Shown piece after piece: positions 52,121 to 60,102 of a DNA stretch of 64,000 bases. A program made the translations under genes and the position numbers. The number at the start of each line of letters is the position of its first letter. The first letter of the stretch is position 1. Under the pieces are notes generated by a model. The model was not told where the DNA came from. It saw nothing but the letters and a program-made list of their open reading frames with translations, and did no database searches. Source of the stretch: Candidatus Saccharimonadia bacterium (GTDB lineage: Bacteria; Patescibacteriota; Saccharimonadia; Saccharimonadales; Saccharimonadaceae); NCBI GenBank assembly GCA_023257815.1, contig JALRBJ010000001.1:1-64000 (forward strand), given 5' to 3'.

Positions 52121-53605
52121 ATGGAAGTAATCATCGCGATTGTCGGTGCTTTGCTTGGTATTGGAGGAAAAGTTGCCTACGATCGTCAGCAGAAGATAAA
52201 CGGCAAGCACAAGGCAGACAAAGAATTGGCTGCGGCTCAAACCAAAGCCAGTGATATTGTTTTGAAAGCAAAAGATGAGGCTCTTGAAATTGAAAAAGAG
52301 CGTCGCAAAGAGTGGAAAAAGACTGAGGATCGCTTAGCTGAGCGTGAAGTGAGTCTAGACAAGAAGTTGGATGAATTAGATAAGCGTGCCGAGAAGCTAC
52401 GCACACAAGAAGATGAGGTAGAAGATTTAAAGACTGAGATTCGTGAAATCCGCACTAAGCAGCAAGATAAGCTTGAAAAAATCGCCGGATTAAAGAAAAC
52501 CGAGGCTGCCGATAAGTTAATGCAAATGACCGAGCGTGATATAAAGCACGATCTTATTGGATTGGTAGATAAGCTGCAAAAAGATGCGATGCAGGATGCT
52601 GAAGAGCGCGCACAGACGATACTTGTATCGGCTATGGAGCGAATGAGTTCAGAGGTCACTGCTGAACGTACTGTGACTGCGATCAAGCTGACTGATGATG
52701 AGATGAAAGGTCGCATTATTGGTAAAGAAGGTCGCAACATTCAAGCCTTACAGCGTGCTACAGGGGTTGATATTTTGGTTGACGATACGCCAGGCATGAT
52801 CGTAATGAGTAGCTTCGACCCCGTACGGCGCCAGGTTGCTCGTCTAACACTTGAGATGCTGATGAAAGATGGTCGTATCCATCCTGGTCGAATTGAAGAA
52901 GTCGTTACTAAAGCCGAGAAGCAGATTGATAAAGAAATCGAACGTGCTGGTGAAGATGCGGCGCGTGAAGTTGGAGTTGTAGGAATTCCAAAGGAAATGC
53001 TGCGCCTACTTGGAGAGCTTAAGTTTCGTACCAGCTATGGTCAGAACGTACTACTGCATTCAACTGAAATGGCACACATTGCAGGTATGATTGCCGAGGA
53101 AATCGGTGCGAATGTTCGTGTAGCGAAAATCGCCACCTTGCTCCACGATGTGGGCAAGGCTGTCACTCATAAGATCGAGGGTAAGCATCACCACATCGGC
53201 GCAGAACTTGCCCAAAAATATGGCATGAGTGAAGACATTGTCCATGCAATTCAAGCTCACCATGACGATATCGAAGCTACAACTCCAGAGGCGCTTGTGG
53301 TGCGCGTAGTAGATGCTGCTTCGGCGGCACGCCCAGGTGCTCGTAATATTTCTGCCGAGAACTTTGCAGAGCGCATGCGTGATCTTGAAAATATTGCCAC
53401 CGGTTTTGATGGCATTGATAAAGCCTACGCCATTTCTGCTGGTCGTGAAGTGCGTGTGATCGTAAAACCAGAGCGTGTTGATGATCTTTCGAGCATTAAG
53501 CTAGCGCGTGATATTGCCAACAAGATTGAAAGCACGATGCAGTACCCGGGTACTATTAAGGTGAATGTTATCCGCGAGACACGTGCGACCGAGTTCGCGA
53601 AGTAG
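52121..53605 (+). CDS. rny: Ribonuclease Y
   Basis: 494 residues. Membrane-bound endoribonuclease that starts mRNA decay. N-terminal TM (about 2-20), a long coiled coil (25-170), the KH domain with DEMKGRIIGKEGRNIQALQRATGVDI near 190, and the HD domain with HSTEMAHIAGMIAEE, LLHDVGKAVTHKIEGKHHHIG and AIQAHHDD. Shorter than the ~520 residues usual in Firmicutes but complete. The 3' end overlaps the convergent gene by 38 nt. Confidence 0.96.
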   Translation: MEVIIAIVGALLGIGGKVAYDRQQKINGKHKADKELAAAQTKASDIVLKAKDEALEIEKERRKEWKKTEDRLAEREVSLDKKLDELDKRAEKLRTQEDEVEDLKTEIREIRTKQQDKLEKIAGLKKTEAADKLMQMTERDIKHDLIGLVDKLQKDAMQDAEERAQTILVSAMERMSSEVTAERTVTAIKLTDDEMKGRIIGKEGRNIQALQRATGVDILVDDTPGMIVMSSFDPVRRQVARLTLEMLMKDGRIHPGRIEEVVTKAEKQIDKEIERAGEDAAREVGVVGIPKEMLRLLGELKFRTSYGQNVLLHSTEMAHIAGMIAEEIGANVRVAKIATLLHDVGKAVTHKIEGKHHHIGAELAQKYGMSEDIVHAIQAHHDDIEATTPEALVVRVVDAASAARPGARNISAENFAERMRDLENIATGFDGIDKAYAISAGREVRVIVKPERVDDLSSIKLARDIANKIESTMQYPGTIKVNVIRETRATEFAK

Positions 53606-54161
53606 TTGCGGGTTGAATTAACCACGCACATACAAAGCAAAGTAGGCTGAAGCCAAGTAGAACTGCGGCTACTATAATAATAATTTGCTTAGTGAGCTGA
53701 TCAATAGGTGGTATTAGCAGGCCAATAAAAAAAGGAAGTAGCACGAGTATTAATTGAATCTCTATGACTAACTTCCTTGAGAGCTCTCTCCGTTTTTTAG
53801 CGGGGAGAGCTTTATGATGAGTTATTGTTGGAATAATTGCTTCGGCAGTGTGCTGCACTACGTGTTGGCCAGTTTTGCTGATTGTGCGGGGTAGGCGTAT
53901 GAATATGATTATTGTCAAAATAAGTACGAATAATGTGATTGCACCTACGACTAGTACGATAATCGGAGATAATTCATCTTGAGGGCTAGTTTGAGGTGTA
54001 GGTTCTGGGAGTGGAGTAGCAATAAATGTATCAAGTGCACCTGACTTAACAAGCGGGGGCAATGCAATTATAAAAATCCAAAACCATTGGAATAAACAGC
54101 TCATGTAGCCAATTCCAAGTAAGATAGATCTGAACATGATGAGTAATCGCTGGCGATTCAT
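53568..54161 (-). CDS. Multi-TM membrane protein of unknown function
   Basis: About 197 residues, four hydrophobic segments (roughly 8-30, 58-82, 130-150, 160-185) and a linker with prolines and acids (PLPEPTPQTSPQDELSP). Tail basic. The start chosen is the ATG at 54161, 6 nt after the extended -10 TGGTATGAT; the upstream in-frame start at 54194 precedes that promoter. Its 3' end lies within rny. Confidence 0.65.
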   Translation of the reverse strand: MNRQRLLIMFRSILLGIGYMSCLFQWFWIFIIALPPLVKSGALDTFIATPLPEPTPQTSPQDELSPIIVLVVGAITLFVLILTIIIFIRLPRTISKTGQHVVQHTAEAIIPTITHHKALPAKKRRELSRKLVIEIQLILVLLPFFIGLLIPPIDQLTKQIIIIVAAVLLGFSLLCFVCAWLIQPATTSRTRSHVSRG

Positions 54162-54230
54162 GTTCCTATCATACCAAAACGGGGGGTAAGTCAAGTAAAT
54201 ATAAGCGAATGCGACAAGCAGACAGGAAAA

Positions 54231-54253
54231 GTTTATAGCTGGCGGCCATAAAC
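54231..54253 (-). terminator. Hairpin terminator downstream of orphan gene C
   Basis: On the minus strand GTTTAT-g-GC, loop CGCCA, GC-t-ATAAAC, followed by TTTTCC. Roughly 8 bp with a mismatch. It follows the gene at 54306-54641 after about 52 nt of untranslated sequence that holds another small dyad. Confidence 0.65.
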
Positions 54254-54305
54254 CTTATAGATCCATGACTACTCGAAGCATTCGTACGCTTGTAGGTCCG
54301 CTATC

Positions 54306-54641
54306 TCAGAAGACCTTGTGCACCAGTAACCCGAGCAATAGGACGATTGTCGCTATCAGAACGTAGAGCTGCAGCATCTGGTAATACGGCAACCTCGGTG
54401 GCTTAGTTTGATCCCGGTTGCCAGGGTAAGTTACGAATCCAAACACTGGTAGTAACAGACCAATAGTCATGTTCGTCCAGAAGTCCAACTCTCCCCAGGG
54501 GAAGTTTGGAAACCAGCTTCGAATCTTGAATATGACGATGGTGTGCCAGAGTGCTACTGAAAGCGAGTAGGGCAGTACGTAAAACAAAATCGTGAGGAGG
54601 AGCGAAAGGGTCGATCGGTTGTCAGATGATTCAGTGCTCAT
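54306..54641 (-). CDS. GC-rich orphan gene C, three-TM membrane protein
   Basis: 111 residues. A Ser/Asp-rich N-terminus (MSTESSDNRSTLS), then three hydrophobic helices (about 11-37, 52-72 and 90-108) with a short loop YPGNRDQTKPPRLPYY before the last. No family is recognised. G+C is higher than in neighbours. GAGAGG lies 8 nt before the ATG. Single-gene unit with its own promoter, leader and terminator, as for orphan genes A, B and D. Confidence 0.72.
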   Translation of the reverse strand: MSTESSDNRSTLSLLLTILFYVLPYSLSVALWHTIVIFKIRSWFPNFPWGELDFWTNMTIGLLLPVFGFVTYPGNRDQTKPPRLPYYQMLQLYVLIATIVLLLGLLVHKVF

Positions 54642-54748
54642 AGGTGCAGCCTCTCTTCAATTCGCTGTCTGCTTGTCAAGTAACACCTCCGAAGAGATGT
54701 CTCGACGAAAGGTTACTATATTTTACAATAAATTATCATAATAAGCAA
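54642..54748 (-). promoter_or_regulatory. Promoter and structured leader of orphan gene C
   Basis: Minus strand: TTGCTT (54748-54743), 17 nt, TAAAAT (54725-54720), giving a leader of about 72 nt. ACA-y-CTC pairs with GAG-r-TGT around CTTCGG/CCGAAG (about 54683-54700), a hairpin near the 5' end. The Shine-Dalgarno GAGAGG follows. The rest of this gap, 54749-54817, is AT-rich with no feature seen. Confidence 0.68.
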
Positions 54749-54817
54749 TGATCTTCTGAGCCAGATTCTTTAAGTCGCGGATATATTCGTTAGATAGGAT
54801 TAATAGTAAATTAATTA

Positions 54818-54877
54818 GCCCGCATCAACCGCGGGGTTCACTCTGGCGTATTCCAGAGGAACCCCGCTGATGCGGGC
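54818..54877 (-). terminator. Unusually long three-part hairpin after orphan gene B
   Basis: GCCCGCATCA (54818-54827) pairs with TGATGCGGGC (54868-54877); GCGGGGTTC (54831-54839) with GAACCCCGC (54859-54867); CTCTGG (54841-54846) with CCAGAG (54853-54858): 25 paired positions with a 3-nt and a 1-nt bulge and a 6-nt loop. It begins 4 nt after the gene's stop and is followed on the minus strand by TAATTAATTT. Longer than a normal terminator. Confidence 0.85.
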
Positions 54878-54881
54878 TTGG

Positions 54882-55211
54882 TCACTCGGCGTCACTCAGG
54901 GGCAGCTGGAGGCCGTCGATCTCGATCACCGTCATCACGAGCTCGGCTCCGGACTCGTTCTCGAGTGGTCTCTCACTCAAGGGATCCAGTTGAACCGCTT
55001 GAATCCAGACCTTGCGAAGTGTGGACAACCTGGGGGCCTTGATGAGCCAATCCCACTCCTGAGCCGATAGATCAGTCCTCTTGATGGCTGCCCGCGTCTG
55101 TAGGGAGGCATCGAGATTAATGATGATCTCGACGATTCCCTCGCTGTGATCTACGTGAGTGATCACGGTGCGGAGGGCAGGCGTAAAGCTGCTGAGCGTT
55201 GTGTGGTGCAT
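54882..55211 (-). CDS. Unknown GC-rich orphan gene B
   Basis: 109 residues, soluble and acidic. Strand-rich N-terminal half (ALRTVITHVDHSEGIVEIIINLD), then SAQEWDWLIKAPRLSTLRKVWIQAVQLD and a final strand VMTVIEIDGLQLPLSD. No recognised domain. High G+C and codon choice unlike the flanking genes. AGGAGA sits 7 nt before the ATG. Single-gene unit with a fully consensus promoter. Confidence 0.74.
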   Translation of the reverse strand: MHHTTLSSFTPALRTVITHVDHSEGIVEIIINLDASLQTRAAIKRTDLSAQEWDWLIKAPRLSTLRKVWIQAVQLDPLSERPLENESGAELVMTVIEIDGLQLPLSDAE

Positions 55212-55304
55212 GGCAATCTCCTCTCAGAGAGCTCTAACCGATCAGAGTGTCCGATCGAAAGCCATTATGAGATTTATTATAGCAAATTATTATTGATTTG
55301 TCAA
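55212..55304 (-). promoter_or_regulatory. Consensus sigma-70 promoter and leader of orphan gene B
   Basis: Minus strand: TTGACA (55304-55299), 17 nt, TATAAT (55281-55276), a perfect match to the bacterial housekeeping consensus. Leader about 58 nt: GATCGG … CTGATC near the 5' end forms a hairpin similar to that of gene A, and GAGCTCTCTGAGAGGAG includes a second dyad and the Shine-Dalgarno. Confidence 0.85.
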
Positions 55305-55333
55305 ATATGCAGAATCTCGAAAGACCAAAAGGG

Positions 55334-56476
55334 TTAATCCCTAAATGTCTTCCACGCTAGTAATACACCAAGTGCGGCAAGTAAGAGTGAAACTACAAAT
55401 ACTAAGTCATTCCATAAGTAGGCCACGCTGCCTAAGGTTAAGCAATATAGGCCGGTACCAAAACATAATGCTACTTCTTTTGAGCATGCATAGATAAATC
55501 CATGCTTCTTCATTTTGTCGTGGAAACGTGAAGTAAAACTGCTATCATAAGCATTCCAAACAACACCGTAGGCAGTTTTTATTAGTGTTACACCAAGCGG
55601 TGTTGCGGCTGCAAAGAATGTTCCAAAACTGATTACTTGCAGAGTAGAGGCTAGTTTATTAGATTCGTAACGATTCTTATCGATTAACTTTCCGTATAGA
55701 AGAGTCAGTAGCGTCTCTATGAAGAATACACAGACGATGATAAATCCAAATAGCTCTAGTGACTTCACAACAAAGAAGACGAGCAGTGCAACAACGACAT
55801 TATTGAACCCCATGCTACCGGCAAATCCCGTAAAGGCGAAGGCATCAAGCCGAAAAGTACGTGAAAGAACATGTTTCATAACTTGGCCATAAGTTAGAGA
55901 TATCTTTGAATGCACGCTATCAAGTAGCTTGATGAGTGAGAATGATGCTATTAGAATCATAGCCGATACTAATAGGGCAACAGGCAAGAAAGAGCCCCAA
56001 ATTGTTACTGAGATCGTTGCAAACCCTATCGCTAAAGCTGCACTAATGCTATTAATAGCTATTTCAAGTGTTAGGAAGCGACCTCGCGTATTTTTTTCGA
56101 TGAAGATTGCCTGTAAATAGTGCTTTGCTGGATGGTAAAGTCCGCGTGAAGCAGCATGAAAAATAAAACTAAAGAAACCAATGAGTGGATAGATGCTAAA
56201 TAGACTTAAGGTTAAAAAATAAAGCACCAAGAGAACATTCGACACAATAATAGTGTTTTTAATCCCTAATCTACTAACTGCTGTAGCGCTGAGTGGGCTT
56301 AAAATTGACCGCACAATGAATTCTGCACCGAAGTAAATAAATACAAGATAGAGAGGTAGGCCTTGGGTAAAAAGATTCACGCCCACAAAAGTCAGCACAA
56401 GCGCCGAGGCAAATTGCATTGTTGCGGAATTAATATAAAGTGCCAGGTAGTTCTTATTTAGCATGTAGTCGCGCAT
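55334..56476 (-). CDS. MFS-like transporter
   Basis: 380 residues with about ten to eleven hydrophobic helices in the major facilitator pattern, including SRLGIKNTIIVSNVLLVLYFL (the loop-2 region) and a central basic loop. It lacks the clear GxLaDrxGrr signature. Substrate unknown; loss of one helix compared with the usual twelve is possible. TATGAT ends 7 nt before the ATG. Confidence 0.75.
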   Translation of the reverse strand: MRDYMLNKNYLALYINSATMQFASALVLTFVGVNLFTQGLPLYLVFIYFGAEFIVRSILSPLSATAVSRLGIKNTIIVSNVLLVLYFLTLSLFSIYPLIGFFSFIFHAASRGLYHPAKHYLQAIFIEKNTRGRFLTLEIAINSISAALAIGFATISVTIWGSFLPVALLVSAMILIASFSLIKLLDSVHSKISLTYGQVMKHVLSRTFRLDAFAFTGFAGSMGFNNVVVALLVFFVVKSLELFGFIIVCVFFIETLLTLLYGKLIDKNRYESNKLASTLQVISFGTFFAAATPLGVTLIKTAYGVVWNAYDSSFTSRFHDKMKKHGFIYACSKEVALCFGTGLYCLTLGSVAYLWNDLVFVVSLLLAALGVLLAWKTFRD

Positions 56477-56549
56477 TCACTCCATCATAACAAAAGAAAA
56501 ACAATACAATAAAAAAAGCCCCTGCACTAGGGAGATTTAAAATTCAACT

Positions 56550-56625
56550 TGGTCGGGGTGAAAGGACTCAAACCTTCGACCTCTCGGTCCCAAACCGAGC
56601 GCGCTATCAACTGCGCCACACCCCG
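56550..56625 (-). tRNA. tRNA-Pro (anticodon TGG)
   Basis: Minus strand: acceptor CGGGGTG/CACCCCG, D arm GCGCAGTTGATAGCGC, anticodon stem CTCGG/CCGAG with loop TTTGGGA (anticodon TGG, G37), T arm AGGTTTGAGTCCT. Encoded CCA (56552-56550). The C1-G72 end pair is typical of tRNA-Pro. Confidence 0.96.
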
Positions 56626-56690
56626 ATAGTGTGGATACTTGGACGATTATAGCCCAAAATTCTAAAGATTACCAGTGTTATAATAGAGGT

Positions 56691-57155
56691 ATGAAACAGC
56701 CACCTTACGAAGCACCCAATTTTTCAGCCAAAGACTCAAACGGAGTTACCCACGAACTTGCGGATTATAAGGGAAAGTGGCTGGTACTGTATTTCTATCC
56801 AAAGGATGACACGCCTGGTTGTACGGCTGAAGCATGTAGCTTGCGTGACGCGCGTGACGACATCGCTAACCTTGGCGCAGAGATAGTTGGTGTTAGTATG
56901 GACGAACCGAATTCACACGAAAAGTTTAAAGCTAAATATTCATTAAACTTTGCCTTGATTTCAGATCCCGAGCGCAAAATTATTGATGCCTACGGCGCTT
57001 GGGGCAAAAAAATGTTCGGTAAAGAGGGTATCCTGCGTCGAACATTCATCATTAATCCTGAAGGTACAGTGGTGAAAGTCTATGGCCGCGTAACACCGCT
57101 TGGCCATGGTGAACAGGTAGTGGCAGAATTGAAAAAGTTACAGGAAAGCTCGTGA
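56691..57155 (+). CDS. bcp: Thioredoxin-dependent peroxiredoxin (Bcp/PrxQ)
   Basis: 154 residues. Peroxidase motif YPKDDTPGCTAEACSLRD: peroxidatic Cys in T-P-G-C-T, resolving Cys five residues later (C-x4-C), the PrxQ atypical 2-Cys type. Removes H2O2 and organic peroxides with thioredoxin. The start is the ATG at 56691, 6 nt after TATAAT; the in-frame codon at 56631 lies before the promoter. Overlaps the phosphatase start (GTGA). Confidence 0.94.
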   Translation: MKQPPYEAPNFSAKDSNGVTHELADYKGKWLVLYFYPKDDTPGCTAEACSLRDARDDIANLGAEIVGVSMDEPNSHEKFKAKYSLNFALISDPERKIIDAYGAWGKKMFGKEGILRRTFIINPEGTVVKVYGRVTPLGHGEQVVAELKKLQESS

Positions 57156-57679
57156 CGGATACGTATTTTGTACGGCATGGTGAAAGTACGGCTAACGAAG
57201 ATAAGATATGTGCTGGCCATACCGATGTTGTACTGACCAAATTAGGAGAACAACAAGCTGATCAAGCTGGAAGTGAATTAGCAGCATCGGGTGTTACGAT
57301 AGATGTAATTATCTCTTCACCTTTGAAACGCGCACATCAAACAGCGCTGGCTATATCGAGCAAAATTGGATATGACCCAAGCAAAATTATTGCTTCTAAG
57401 CTTGCAATCGAACGTTTTCGTGGTAAGTACGAAGGTCAACCAAGTAGCTTACAAGAAGGTGCTACAGAGGAAGATTATGCTCAGATGGGTGCAGAGTCAA
57501 CCAAAGGGATGATTGAACGCGCTGAGCAACTTCGTGAACAGATTGCGAAGCTAGATGCGAAGACAGTACTCGTTGTTTCACACAATCAATTTGGCTGTAT
57601 TTTTGTAGCAACAAGCCGTGGCGAACCTGCAAAAGCTGAGCTGGGTAAGTTGCCAAACGCACATGTTTTCAAAGTTTAA
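57152..57679 (+). CDS. Histidine phosphatase family protein
   Basis: 175 residues. Catalytic RHG in TYFVRHGESTANEDK, the second Arg in SSPLKRAHQTA, an acid in the EGQPSSLQEG region and the second His in VLVVSHNQFG. A phosphoglycerate-mutase-like phosphatase; substrate unknown. GTG start overlapping bcp; the end overlaps convergent gatD by 4 nt. Confidence 0.92.
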   Translation: MTDTYFVRHGESTANEDKICAGHTDVVLTKLGEQQADQAGSELAASGVTIDVIISSPLKRAHQTALAISSKIGYDPSKIIASKLAIERFRGKYEGQPSSLQEGATEEDYAQMGAESTKGMIERAEQLREQIAKLDAKTVLVVSHNQFGCIFVATSRGEPAKAELGKLPNAHVFKV

Positions 57680-58395
57680 CGTGGTCGTTGCAATGCTACC
57701 AAGCGAGCGTTGGTTGCAAAACGATCATCAATGACGGTTGGAGTGAACTCACCGTATTTTCTTTGCGCTGCTGTTTCTATGAGCCAATCGGCGATAGCGG
57801 GATTTTTTGGAAGTAGTGATCCGTGCATATAACTACCGATCACGTTTTTGTAACGAGCTCCCTCGTAATCATCCTGACCATTATTGCCAGCACCCTTTAT
57901 TACTTTTCCGAGTGGTTGGGTATTCTTACCTAAAAAAGTCTGGCCGCTATGATTTTCGTAGCCTATAATCTCGCCAAATTGCTCACTGCCAGTAACAATA
58001 TTACCTATCATGCGTTCAGACCCACCATGGGTTTCAAGGTCGAATATACTAATACCCTTGATGTCGTGTCCTTCTTTAGTACGAAAAAAATGTCCGAATA
58101 GCTGGTAAAGTCCACAGATTACAAGCATGGGTGTTCCATTATCGGCAAGCTCGTGTAACTGAGTTCCAATAGCCAGTAGGTCGGTTTGTATTTTATCTTG
58201 CCCTGAATCTTGGCCACCACCACCGATGATAATATCGATGTCTTTGGGCAGTGTATCACCCTGATTATATTCATAAAGCTTTGGCGTATAACCATGCCAC
58301 TGGGCGCGACGCATGATGGTTAACACATTCCCCCAATCACCATAGATATTCATATCTTTAGGGTATAGCTGGAGGATAGAAAGATTCTTTGTCAT
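57676..58395 (-). CDS. gatD: Lipid II amidotransferase glutaminase subunit GatD
   Basis: 239 residues, CobB/CobQ-type class I glutamine amidotransferase. Nucleophile Cys in MLVICGLYQLFG, a His partner in GSYMHGSLLPKNP, and the N-terminal ILQLYPKDMNIYGDWGN typical of GatD. It supplies ammonia to MurT, which amidates the D-Glu of lipid II. Overlaps murT by ATGA. Confidence 0.93.
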   Translation of the reverse strand: MTKNLSILQLYPKDMNIYGDWGNVLTIMRRAQWHGYTPKLYEYNQGDTLPKDIDIIIGGGGQDSGQDKIQTDLLAIGTQLHELADNGTPMLVICGLYQLFGHFFRTKEGHDIKGISIFDLETHGGSERMIGNIVTGSEQFGEIIGYENHSGQTFLGKNTQPLGKVIKGAGNNGQDDYEGARYKNVIGSYMHGSLLPKNPAIADWLIETAAQRKYGEFTPTVIDDRFATNARLVALQRPR

Positions 58396-59669
58396 GATAT
58401 ATGATCCACCTTGGTTATTTTAGAAAGCTCACGACGCAGAGCTAGCATAGCTGTGTAACTACAATATATACGTTTTGGCGTTGATTTATTGTGTGCAATG
58501 AAATCTTTTAATGCATCTGCTAGGTCTGGAATTACTGCAGTGATTTCAATCTCATCATATTGTAATCTGAGTGACATATCGTAGGCTCGAATGCCACTAA
58601 CGTGAGATATTGAAGGTTTTAGGCTATCGAAGTCAACATCCCAGAGCCAGCTCATATCACGACCATCGGCGTAGTTGTCGTTAATTGCAATCATGGTTGC
58701 GTAGCCTTTGGGGTTAAACGATTGTAAACCAAGCCGAAATCCACCAGGATTCTTTACTAGCACTAGCTCGAGGGGTTGGCCGTCAACAGTCAGAATTTCA
58801 CCACGTCCAAATGCGGGAGTGATCGCTTCCAGTGAATGAATGAGTTTTGCAACATCAAGATCCTTACCTAAAATAGCCGACACAAGACTGATTGCTGCGA
58901 CGGCATTGAATACATTATAAACACCATCGAGTTTAAGATTTACTTCTAAAATTTGTTTATGAAGTGCAATCTTGGCTTTGTGTCCGTCAACTTGCTTTAA
59001 AACACTGCTTGCAGGAAGCTTGCTGACTACTGCCAAGGTTTGATTGCGCATTGAATCGTCATCTGGAAAAAAGTGCTGCAGCGATGGGTCTAGGCCAAAG
59101 TATTGAACCTTGGTGGCAGGAAGGTTGCTGGCTACTTTAACAAGGCGTGGATCTTCTCGGTTGATGACAATAGTTTGCGTAGTATGTTCTGCTACAGTCG
59201 ACAGCAATGCGGCTGTTGCATCAATCTCACCGAATCGGTCTAGCTGATCACGCATGACATTTAGTAGTAGACTATGGCGAGGTTGGACAGCCTTAACAAA
59301 TCGGACGGCGTGTGCCTCGTCAAGCTCTAGCACGGCAATGTCGGCAGTAAGCTTACCCTGCATATCAACATCGTTTAATAAAGCGGCAACCACACCTCTA
59401 GTAAAGTTACTGCCTGTTCGATTCGTGAAGACCTTTAGGCCTTGTGATTCTAGTAACTCAACGACCATTTTAGTCGTGGTTGTTTTACCATTTGTGCCAC
59501 TAATTAACACAACTCCCTGTGGTAGCTGAGCTAAACGGGTAGAAAGAAAGTCTTTATCAATCGACTCGACGAACAAACCAGGCAAGGCTGAACCACCTCC
59601 ACGCAGCTTTGCAATTTCGCGAACAGTTTTTCCAAGCAGTGTGGTAAGTGGAATCGGTGGTTTAACCAT
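58392..59669 (-). CDS. murT: Lipid II isoglutaminyl synthase subunit MurT
   Basis: 425 residues. Mur ligase fold: ISGTNGKTTTTKM P-loop, the LELDEAHA motif, NVMRDQLDRFGEID, and a C-terminal DUF1727 domain with LVKNPGGFRLGLQSF. The four-cysteine zinc ribbon found in staphylococcal and streptococcal MurT is missing. Works with GatD. The ATG at 59669 is 7 nt from TATAAT; the earlier in-frame start at 59711 would precede the promoter. Confidence 0.93.
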   Translation of the reverse strand: MVKPPIPLTTLLGKTVREIAKLRGGGSALPGLFVESIDKDFLSTRLAQLPQGVVLISGTNGKTTTTKMVVELLESQGLKVFTNRTGSNFTRGVVAALLNDVDMQGKLTADIAVLELDEAHAVRFVKAVQPRHSLLLNVMRDQLDRFGEIDATAALLSTVAEHTTQTIVINREDPRLVKVASNLPATKVQYFGLDPSLQHFFPDDDSMRNQTLAVVSKLPASSVLKQVDGHKAKIALHKQILEVNLKLDGVYNVFNAVAAISLVSAILGKDLDVAKLIHSLEAITPAFGRGEILTVDGQPLELVLVKNPGGFRLGLQSFNPKGYATMIAINDNYADGRDMSWLWDVDFDSLKPSISHVSGIRAYDMSLRLQYDEIEITAVIPDLADALKDFIAHNKSTPKRIYCSYTAMLALRRELSKITKVDHIS

Positions 59670-59718
59670 AGGTTCTATTATACCTAAATCAAGGGCTAAA
59701 GTAGGGTACAATATGGAT

Positions 59719-60102
59719 ATGGTAATTGTGTGGGCACTCTCGTGGTGGTATGGGGCTGGTTTAGCTGTTCAATTTGCAAAGTTAAGAACTCGACTTGAAA
59801 ACTCCTATGACTATTTTTCGATAGGATTGCTGATGTCAACGCTTTTTGCACCGTTTCGTCAAATATCCGCAGGAAAAGTGAATGGTCCGTTAGCTGTGCA
59901 ACTTAGAGCTTTCTTTGATAGACAACTTTCACGCGTCATTGGTGCTATTGTACGTCTAACGTTAATTGTTGTAGGCATAATGTGGCTGACTATACAGATA
60001 GTACTTAGCATCTTTATTTTAGTAGTGTGGCTGATCACGCCGCTCTTACCATTCGTTGGTTTTGTAATTACGCTTTCGGGATGGGTGCCTTCATGGCGAT
60101 AA
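59719..60102 (+). CDS. Two- to three-TM protein coupled to a membrane Clp ATPase
   Basis: 127 residues. A hydrophobic N-terminus (VIVWALSWWYGAGLAV), a polar middle (FAPFRQISAGKVNGPLAVQL), and a long hydrophobic C-terminal region (about 75-120). Function unknown. The start is the ATG at 59719, 6 nt after TACAAT; an ATG two codons earlier abuts the -10. Its stop overlaps the Clp gene start (TAATG), so the two probably work together in the membrane. It is divergent to murT. Confidence 0.7.
   Translation: MVIVWALSWWYGAGLAVQFAKLRTRLENSYDYFSIGLLMSTLFAPFRQISAGKVNGPLAVQLRAFFDRQLSRVIGAIVRLTLIVVGIMWLTIQIVLSIFILVVWLITPLLPFVGFVITLSGWVPSWR

Noticed and set aside
18796-54877. Orphan genes as parts of one mobile element or a repeat family
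   Set aside because: They show no flanking direct or inverted repeats and no mutual protein similarity visible by eye. Shared features are regulatory, not element ends.
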